DNA of 64,000 bases, from NCBI GenBank assembly GCA_963576785.1, contig OY756142.1, positions 1,240,001-1,304,000 of the forward strand, read 5' to 3'. A program made the position numbers and the translations under genes. The stretch's first letter is position 1. Each line of letters starts with the position of its first letter. Positions 56,543-64,000 of this stretch are shown here, piece by piece. Source of the stretch: Chlorophyllum brunneum. Its lineage: Eukaryota; Basidiomycota; Agaricomycetes; Agaricales; Agaricaceae. The notes beneath the pieces were generated by a model, which searched no databases, was not told the origin of the DNA, and was given only the letters and a program-made list of their open reading frames with translations.

Positions 56543-57076
56543 TTAGAGGTGTATACCCTCCTCGCCCTCTTCGCCTGCCTCGGTGTACCCATTCACTGGG
56601 CCCGCCGCTTGGCTTGGTGTTGTGTTGTTCCTTCGTTGTGTGGTGCCTGTGTTTGCTGCGGGAGATGTGTCTGGGACCTCGTAATGCCGGCTATCGAGCA
56701 CTCCTTTCTCTGTCAGTGCCATCTTGAGAATAGATATACGTTCGGTTTGGGAACCGCTGCACAAAAAAGGCCATTGGAGTGGACGGAAGGAAAAAGGGAA
56801 TGACCACCTACATCACAACTTCATTCTCGTCAAGCGCTCTTTGGATTTCTGGGTCACCGGTCCCTGATGCTTCTGCTGATTGATACTCCCGCAACATGAC
56901 CTGGGTCTCTCGCAAGTGCTTTAAGGAATTGTGTAGACGAGCAATCTCTGAAAAGCGTGGAGTAAGTTCTAAGCACTTTCTATCAATTTCCTCCCACCAT
57001 CCGTAATAATAGAGACATCGAGACCAATCGCCTCAGCTAGGGTGAATGGTTGAGTATAGCGGGGGATGTATTCCAT
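56543..57076 (-). CDS. Tma17/Adc17-like small coiled-coil protein
   Basis: Three exons (57076-56998, 56947-56812, 56756-56543) give 142 residues. Start MEYIPRYTQPFTL. The middle EIARLHNSLKHLRETQVML and the heptad-like ALDENEVVIGSQTERISILKMAL match the layout of Tma17/Adc17, a yeast chaperone for assembly of the proteasome ATPase ring under stress: one helix, an Asp/Pro-containing turn, a second helix starting with ENE(V/T)VI. The tail is disordered and acidic. The assignment rests on pattern memory; a prefoldin-like protein is the main alternative. Confidence 0.55.
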
Positions 57077-57185
57077 CGTGGTCGCACACTAACAAATCTT
57101 GGTCATCACTGCGTCATCCATATATCTAGGTCCCATTCCGAAAAAAGTTTATAATGTACAGGTGGGGTCGTCGTGAGTCGCATCT

Positions 57186-58277
57186 TCACCGCTTGAAGAC
57201 ATCCGGCCAGATCTCACGGAGTTGCTCTAGATTGCTGATCTCAACAATGTGACTGCCATTGACTTTCGCTGGGTTTAGTGGTTCGTCTCCGATCTGCTTC
57301 AGGACACCTCCTTCCATAGCCTCCAGCCCTTTCTCACAGAAGTGGACACATTTGCCCCATCCCTGAGCAATTGCACCATCAATATTTCCGCGGTTGTCGT
57401 CTACGAAGTAGCATTTGGATGCGTCCGTTACCCCCGCCTGCTTCATGGCCTGCACTCTCAGTGAGATAACTGGTGCAGTGGTGGGGCGTTACTCTAGACC
57501 AAAGACGCACCATTTGGTAGAATGCCGGCTCTGGCTTGCAGGAGAAGTTGGGAACTGTGTAGTCACAATAAACGAGCCCGTCTATAAGGTCACTGAGCTT
57601 GAGTATGTCTAGCACCCTTTCTGCATGCTGAAAAGTAGTTAGAGAAGAGTCTAACACAAAACGAGCTACATACTGTCTTGTATGCGTTTGTTAACGCCCA
57701 TACCCGAGCTTTGGCATGGTTTATATCTTCGAATAGTTTACGCAACATGGGATCATACGAAATCATTTCTTCCAGTGGTAGAGACCCATCACATTTCTTG
57801 TCGAAATCGAGGACATCTAGGAAGGGGAATCAGGATATGTGTCAGAATCCCCACTACAAAAAGCGTTACCAACGTCATGATGGCGCTTGAGTCCCCGAAG
57901 AGCCAACCCATACTGCGCGTAGTATCGAAGGTGTAGGTCTGCAGCCTCTTCATGGCTTAATCCTAGACCGACAAAGTAACCTGTGCAGTGTGAACGACAC
58001 GTTCTGAGTCGTATTGATGAGTCCTACCATGGATGCGCTCTCCCATCGCCTGGGAGATCTTAGAACTGGCGGAATAGAGGGTATTGTCAATGTCGAACCA
58101 GACGACGGTGCGGTCATCTGGGCCACTGTGAGTGATAGACCGCGTGGACGGGCGGTGTACAGACCTATGTCCATCATGGTGAGGGTCGAATGTTAGATCC
58201 GATAAAGCGCCAGCAGGTCCAAGGCATGGTGGGGGGCTGGATGATCTAATGAAGATGAGGTCATGATCAGGACTCAT
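57186..58277 (-). CDS. HAD-superfamily pyrimidine 5'-nucleotidase (Sdt1/Phm8-like)
   Basis: Five exons (58277-58028, 57980-57870, 57816-57674, 57627-57511, 57449-57186) give 294 residues. HAD motif I is WFDIDNTLY (both aspartates present), followed by the helical cap with YFVGLGLSHEEAADLHLRYYAQYG. Motif II is WALTNAYK, with the lysine in KPEPAFY, and motif IV is CYFVDDNRGNI. Yeast relatives dephosphorylate pyrimidine or other nucleoside monophosphates. A longer start at 58337 would add 20 residues and come within 107 bp of the divergent eL6 start. A 5' Ser/Pro-rich leader of about 40 residues precedes the domain. Confidence 0.9.
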
Positions 58278-58388
58278 AGCCTGTTCGGCTGTTTCCGGCA
58301 GAACTGTGCAGCTTTCCAGCCACCAGACTCCCCTCATCCAGACCCAGTACCATATATCGGCATCGGCCTCGACGACCTCAAGAACAAG

Positions 58389-58437
58389 GTATGTTGCCTA
58401 TCGTCGTCCATACTACACTTGGTATAACTGAACCCAG
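58389..58437 (+). other. Possible 5' untranslated-region intron of RPL6
   Basis: A GTATGT donor at 58389 and an AACCCAG acceptor ending at 58437 enclose 49 nt, with an AACTGAAC branch-like string; the coding ATG follows eight bases later at 58445. The layout mimics the first introns of many fungal ribosomal protein genes. Confidence 0.45.
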
Positions 58438-58444
58438 ATCACAG

Positions 58445-59215
58445 ATGGCGAGAAGCAAGGAACTCGTCCCCGGCATTGGACGCCTCTCCCGCTCCCAGGT
58501 CTTCGCTAAGCGTGGCCTCTACAAGGGCATCAAAAAATCCGGAAACCGGGCTGCTGAGGAGCCCGCCGCAACCAAAGAGAAAACTGTCGGCGGCGCCAAA
58601 AACGGTGGAAAGCGTGTTATTCCCATTGCCAAAGCTCCTCGCTACTACTCCGCTGAGGATGTCCGTCAACCCAAGAAGAGTCGCAAGTCTCATAAACCTA
58701 CTGCTCTCCGCTCCTCTATCACTCCTGGAACCGTGTTGATTCTGTTGGCGGGTCGTTTCCGGGGAAAGAGGGTTGTTTTCTTGAAGCAGATGGAAAGTGG
58801 GTTGTTATTGGTGACGGGGCCTTACAAGGTCAACGGTGTTCCCATTCGACGGGTTAACCAGGCATATGTTATTGCAACCTCCACCAAAGTCGACCTCGAG
58901 GGCTTTACGGTATGTGTTCAAGTCTAACGGTATCTGATGTAAGAGCTACAATGGAAACATCAGGTCGACGAAAAGATAAACGATGGCTACTTTACCAAGA
59001 CTGCCACCAAGGGTGCCCGTTCTGCAGAGGAAGAGTTTTTCGAAGAGGGCAAGCCCAAGGCGAAGGAGCCCTTCCCTGCCAGCAAAGCTGCTGACCAGAA
59101 GCAGGTCGACAGCACTGTCATCAATGCCGTGAAGAAGACACCAGAGCTTGCGAAATACCTAAAGTCGAGCTGGGGCCTGTCAAAAGGCCAGTACCCTCAT
59201 CAACTAGTGTTTTGA
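58445..59215 (+). CDS. RPL6: 60S ribosomal protein eL6
   Basis: Two exons (58445-58909, 58964-59215) give 238 residues. The N-terminus is basic with [16 protein letters not shown]; the SH3-like core has [43 protein letters not shown] and [11 protein letters not shown]; then come DGYFTK and a C-terminal helix. This is the standard eukaryotic eL6 of the large subunit. Codon use is strongly biased to C/G-ending codons. It diverges from the HAD gene. Confidence 0.96.
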
Positions 59216-59452
59216 TTTCGGGCTCTGTGATGTTGTAAAGAGGTAGCCGGGGTTGAGAGGAGCGGGCCTTCAGCGATAAGATACTATGCCTCTTATGCCA
59301 TTCATCCACGCGAGTGAATGTTCCGTACACACACCAATAAGCATATGCTCTCGCTCTCAATTCATGCATGCAATACTAGATATTCCTGGGACATGGGACA
59401 TTTGACGTAATAGCAGGATCAAGATAATCCATATTCTAAGTTTGCGACGAGT

Positions 59453-60771
59453 CTATCGAAGTGCCGCACTCTTAAAATTTGTGCTCAGCATCGCCTCCAC
59501 TTCCAGTCTGATACTCGCCAGGAAGTCTTTGGTCGTCTTCTTCGGTTTCCACCCAATGGCCTTCGAGTTGTTGGCCAAACCTCTTGAGTTTGAACCGAGA
59601 TAATTCGAACCCTGGAGTGATGACATCAGATTCAGTTCCAGACGGGTAGGGTCAACGCCTACATTGAAATATTTGTCAATCTCCTCCTTGGTGAATGTCG
59701 TGGGCTCCTCGCTCGAGACCTTTCCGATCGCAAGAAGTGTACGGCCCACTTCTTTACCAACATCGTACAAATTGTGCTCTCCATTTAGCCCGAAATAGAA
59801 CCCTTTACGACCATGACCAACTGCGTTCGGATTGGCTTTGATTGCATTATAGAGATCGATGTATAAGTCGGCAACTGACATCAAGATCAACGAACTAGAA
59901 CGAGTCAAGTGGGTGAGTAAAATAGCCTACCGTCATCAATATGGACGTTTGGCCAGATGTTCAATCCCTTTCCGACCATGCCAGCCTGTCCTCGGTCTAC
60001 CGAAGCACTAATAAGCGCAGGAATCTGGATAGAATGTTTGTTCGCAAGTCCTGCGTCCACGAACTTCCCCGAAGCGATTCCGTAGATGGTGGCAGGAGTA
60101 ACGATATAGGCTCGGACATAGCCCTCCTTGTCGGCTTGGATGATCTCGAGGTCGACATCACGATGAGGTGCGGTTGGCGGTAACCGTTCAAGCTGGTCCG
60201 GGTCCGCGTCGTCCCAGATGATATTTGAGGCTTGGAGGCCCGCAGCATCATCGGTGAGAACACCAGTTCCAGACTGGCGAAGCGGATAGATGTGTAGCGA
60301 CCTGAGCAGTTGTAAGCGAGCTACTTACGGTATGGATGAAGATTGGAGGTATTCCTGTCTCTTGGAACCTCCTCTTGAAGCCACGAAGCATAATCTTGGC
60401 AGCTTCCAGTGCGTCAGCATCCACCTGGGGATGTGCTTTATTAGAAGTCTCCCAGGAAAGGGATGGAGGGTTCTGTCTTACTGTGTCGAAGACAACATCC
60501 GCTGCGGCTGTCAGGTCTTCGAGGAGCTTGGCATCACTGAATGAGCCAACAACAGCATTTGTGCCGAACTTTTTGAACCCCTCTGCTTTCTGGGGATTTC
60601 GGACAATAGCAGTGATTTCAAAGTTGCCGGCGTCGGGGTGATTCTGGAGGCGCTCAAGGACAGAGCTACCGATGAAGCCTGGACAGCATATTCTGAGGGG
60701 GACTGGGACTCGGGGACGAAGGGATGCTCACCGGTAGCACCAGTAATGAAGATTTTAGTTCTGGGAGACAT
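59453..60771 (-). CDS. NmrA-like NAD(P)-binding protein
   Basis: Five exons (60771-60732, 60678-60482, 60424-60329, 60273-59931, 59874-59453) give 365 residues. The Rossmann start KIFITGATGFIGSSVLERL carries GxxGxxG; ITAIVRNPQKAEGF, DVVFDTVDAD, FIHTSGTGVL and AYIVTPATIYGI follow the atypical SDR (NmrA/isoflavone-reductase-like) plan. Tyr and Lys of the catalytic YxxxK are not seen, so it may be a redox sensor or use another mechanism. The start is 141 bp from the COX18-like start on the other strand. Confidence 0.85.
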
Positions 60772-60912
60772 ACGCTACGCCTGGCGTGGGGTGTAGGATT
60801 TTATAACATAGACCTGGGAGCATGCTGATTAACAGGATCAGTCATCCAGTGGGGTGTGCATTGCCAGAAGGCTTCCGGGGACGGATCACGCGGGACGGGA
60901 CTCGGCGAGAGC

Positions 60913-62050
60913 ATGCTTGCCCTTCGCGGCCACGCCGTCCTTGCCCGTCGTCGTCCATCGTCTCTCCACGCTCGCTCTCCGCTACAGAGACGCCTCTTCT
61001 GGTCTGAACTTTACAGCGGGCTAACTCCAGTTGCCAACGAATTCCTCGACCTTGCCGTCGCCCTTCCCTTTCCTCCATCTTTTCCTCCTTATGCCTCCAC
61101 TATCATCCTGACAACCGTGCTGCTGCGTCTGGCGTTTCTTCCGACAGTCCTGTGGGTATGTATCTGCGCTGACCTCGAGGGACCGTTGTTCACTCCGTCC
61201 AGAGCCGTGGCAAAGTCGTCAAGATGGAACAGGCACAGAAAGACATCGAAAAACTGCTACCGACCATCCAGCGCCAGGAATTCCACGCCATGCAAAAAGA
61301 GGGCATCCGCGGGGAGAAGCACTTTCTCGTTGAAACGCACGCCGAGCGCGTCAATGCGGTCGTACGACCCACGACCTTCTCTCCATCCCCCGCCCCCAGT
61401 TAACATCCCCCCCTAGATGACCAAAAAATTCAACGAGCTCATCAAAGAACGCAACTGCGACCCAAAGTGGACCATCCCAGTATCCGCACTCGTTCAAGCA
61501 CCACCCTACATTGCATTCTCCATGATTCTCTCCCGCGTCGCCGCAGACCCTCTAACGCCCTTCCGCTCTGAATCGTTCCTCACCCTAACGTCCCTCGCCC
61601 ACCCTGACCCAACGATGGCGCTGCCCATTGTGCTCGGGATCATGAGTATGGCGAACGTGGACACGAGAAATTGGTGGCTGAGTGCGGCCGAGCGGGAGAG
61701 GGAAAAGAAGTATCACGAATGGAAGGCTGCAAAGGCTGACAGGCAGGGCAAGTCCTACGTCCAGTCACCTTTGAAGAGTGTGTTGAGGGGTCTGTCTGTT
61801 GTGAGGATTGGGCTTGCTATGCTTGTGCCTGGAGTACGTTGCACCTTGGGTTCTCGTTTCTTGCTTTCTGACTGTCCGATAGAGCATTCAGCTGTACTGG
61901 GTCGCGTCGGCAGGATTTGGTCTGGTTCAGACCATTATCTTTGATTTTGTTGATAGTCGACGGAGGCAACGTATTGCAGCACAGGAGGCGTTGATGAAGA
62001 CGGAGACCGCGGCAGCGTCAACGAGGCCTCTCATCAGGTCAAGAAAATAG
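60913..62050 (+). CDS. COX18: Mitochondrial inner-membrane insertase of the Oxa1/YidC family (COX18-like)
   Basis: Four exons (60913-61155, 61203-61358, 61417-61833, 61883-62050) give 327 residues. An arginine-rich presequence (MLALRGHAVLARRRPSSLHAR) leads to WSELYSGLTPVANEF. Helices include YASTIILTTVLLRLAFLPTVLW, PVSALVQAPPYIAFSMIL, a helix at MALPIVLGIMSM and SIQLYWVASAGFGLVQTII. The soluble KMEQAQKDIEKLLP loop lies after helix 1. The length and modest C-terminal tail fit Cox18, which exports the C-terminus of Cox2, better than Oxa1 with its long ribosome-binding tail; a diverged Oxa2 is equivalent. Confidence 0.8.
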
Positions 62051-62423
62051 AGCTAATGTGAGTATGATTACCCTCATACCAGTCGATGAATGTGGGATGA
62101 AAAGACTAGTGGTTGGAGGGAGCTCATATGTTTTGTTGCCCTTGAGCAACATTTGGGCATCCAATGATTTGTCCTTGATCTAATATGACTGCGTTCAGCT
62201 TTCGCGTCTTCAACTGGGAGCGTAGTATGCTGACGTTCATAACATCGCGCAGGTTATTCAACCCCTTAGACCAGTAATACATAACGGGCATGTTGTCAAT
62301 CATTCTCTTGTTTTAAACATGATAATTGCCTGGTATACAAAACGATAGTGCTCAACATGACGAAATAAGGGTTCAAATACAATACGGTAGATCTGCAACC
62401 AAAACCAACACGGGGGGGAGTAT
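62051..62423. other. Convergent intergenic region, no gene seen
   Basis: Tail-to-tail spacer of 373 bp between the COX18-like gene and the CENP-A gene, presumably the two 3' untranslated regions. Confidence 0.55.
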
Positions 62424-63106
<683 letters not shown>

Positions 63107-63318
63107 TTAGGATGGTAGGGTGTGGGGGTGGACAGGGGTGGACAGGGAGTGAGCAGGTAAGTAAGTTGACCACAGAGGTGAGTTCAACAGTGTCCAAATG
63201 CGGAAGGCAAGTCTGACCCTGATTTAGGGGCTTGCGGAATCTCTGCGAACGTTCTTGCCGGGCAATATATAAACGTCTACTGCGCTCTTCAACTGTGCAC
63301 CCAGCTCTTGTTTCTGAC

Positions 63319-64000
63319 ATGTCTGAAGTCGTTACTGGCTACTACAGATACACCGATGTCTGGTTCGAATGGTACAAAGTCATACCCGATGCAGACGACG
63401 GTGCTGTCCTGAAAGCAATTCTCGGTCTGTTTCATCGTCTCTGCTTAACCGGTGGCAATTAAGCACCGTTTCTCAGCTCACGACTCTCTCGTACACCCCG
63501 AACATCCATTACACATCGAAGGTATCAAAGGCATCCAGCTTTACCATGGTACGCACATCCTAGCACGCCCACGGTACGGTGCTCATCCATGTTCTAGCCA
63601 CTTTCGAGTCTGGTGAAACGAGACTCTGCTTCTCGTCTGCTCAAGTCGACTATGTCCGCTACTGGCTACACGCCATGAAACTTACCAAGACACTCCTTCC
63701 GATGCCATACTCTGATTGTCTGATTGTACCCTCCGACCTGAAGCATGTCACAGAGCATACGTACCTAGATGGGGGTGCACTTCGTAGTGCAATCAAAGTA
63801 TGTCTCCGTTCGGCTCGCTCGTTCAGCGAGATTTGACGCGCACACAGAACCTAGATAAACACAACAAACGTCTCAAAGGGAGTAACCCAGCCCTTCTCTC
63901 ACGTCGACACACATTCCAACGCACACGAGAACTCGTGGCAGCAAAGTCTGGGACGTGGTGTGCCATTGACTTTGAGGGCTGGGAACGCGATCATACCGTT
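63319..64000 (+). CDS. Gfd2/DEDDh exonuclease-like protein, 5' part
   Basis: Partial at the right edge. Exons 63319-63424, 63477-63548, 63598-63797 and 63848 to the end encode 177 residues so far. The start is the ATG at 63319 (MSEVVTGYYRY). After a region with IEGIKGIQLYH, LTKTLLPMPYSDCLIVPSDL and YLDGGALRSAIK, the last visible segment WCAIDFEGWERDHTV carries the first Asp-x-Glu pair of a DEDDh RNase H-like domain, the arrangement seen in Gfd2/YDR514C-type fungal proteins. The remaining catalytic residues lie outside the window. Confidence 0.72.

Overview
The window is nuclear DNA from a basidiomycete fungus, most likely an agaricomycete. Genes are densely packed and intron-rich. By hand I placed about 150 spliceosomal introns, most 48-65 nt long with GTRNGT...YAG borders, and all the recognisable proteins are of the fungal type. 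I saw no prokaryotic operon, CRISPR array, convincing tRNA or rRNA, or intact transposon. Coordinates of spliced genes come from manual reading of splice borders plus frame continuity; for every gene given a full exon list the summed length is a multiple of three. The only gene whose 5' exons stay unresolved is the one at 54294-56324.

Layout: the 3' part of an SSD1-type RNase II-like gene opens the window (1-1659). It is followed by a head-to-head pair, a possible BTB-like protein and an Rpr2/Snm1/Rpp21 zinc-ribbon protein, and then a second pair, a 106-aa protein and VID27. From 8228 to 16129 come a DUF7704 membrane protein, the fluoride exporter FEX1, casein kinase II beta, eL36 and a TVP38/TMEM64-like protein. 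From 16130 to 32054 the genes are largely metabolic: an EF-hand mitochondrial carrier, the trifunctional histidine enzyme HIS4, pyruvate dehydrogenase E1-beta, a short-chain dehydrogenase, an amidohydrolase, a membrane alpha/beta-hydrolase and the NAD-isocitrate dehydrogenase subunit IDH1. From 32200 to 46577 they are mostly nuclear or informational: an unknown 400-aa protein paired with a eukaryotic DUF262 (GmrSD-like) protein, the cohesion factor DCC1, glutamine synthetase, the AP-1 sigma chain and an RNA-dependent RNA polymerase. The right third has a large disordered protein, the Pol I factor RRN7, the ER J-protein ERJ5, an unresolved coiled-coil gene, a Tma17-like protein, a pyrimidine 5'-nucleotidase-type HAD enzyme, eL6, an NmrA-like protein, a COX18-type insertase, the centromeric histone H3 variant (CENP-A) and the start of a Gfd2-like exonuclease-domain gene.

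Together these are mainly housekeeping functions: mitochondrial carbon entry (PDB1, IDH1, COX18, carrier), nitrogen and amino-acid supply (GLN1, HIS4), ribosome production (RRN7, eL6, eL36, Rpr2-like), chromosome segregation (CENP-A, DCC1) and RNA silencing (RdRP). Nine neighbouring pairs are head-to-head with only 64-214 bp between start codons, so shared promoters are the rule here.

The most unusual observations concern gene structure and one orphan family: at least six apparent GC-AG introns (two in PDB1), micro-exons of 3, 7 and 10 nt, introns of 32 and 38 nt, and a fungal protein keeping the DUF262 restriction-type motif beside an unknown gene.
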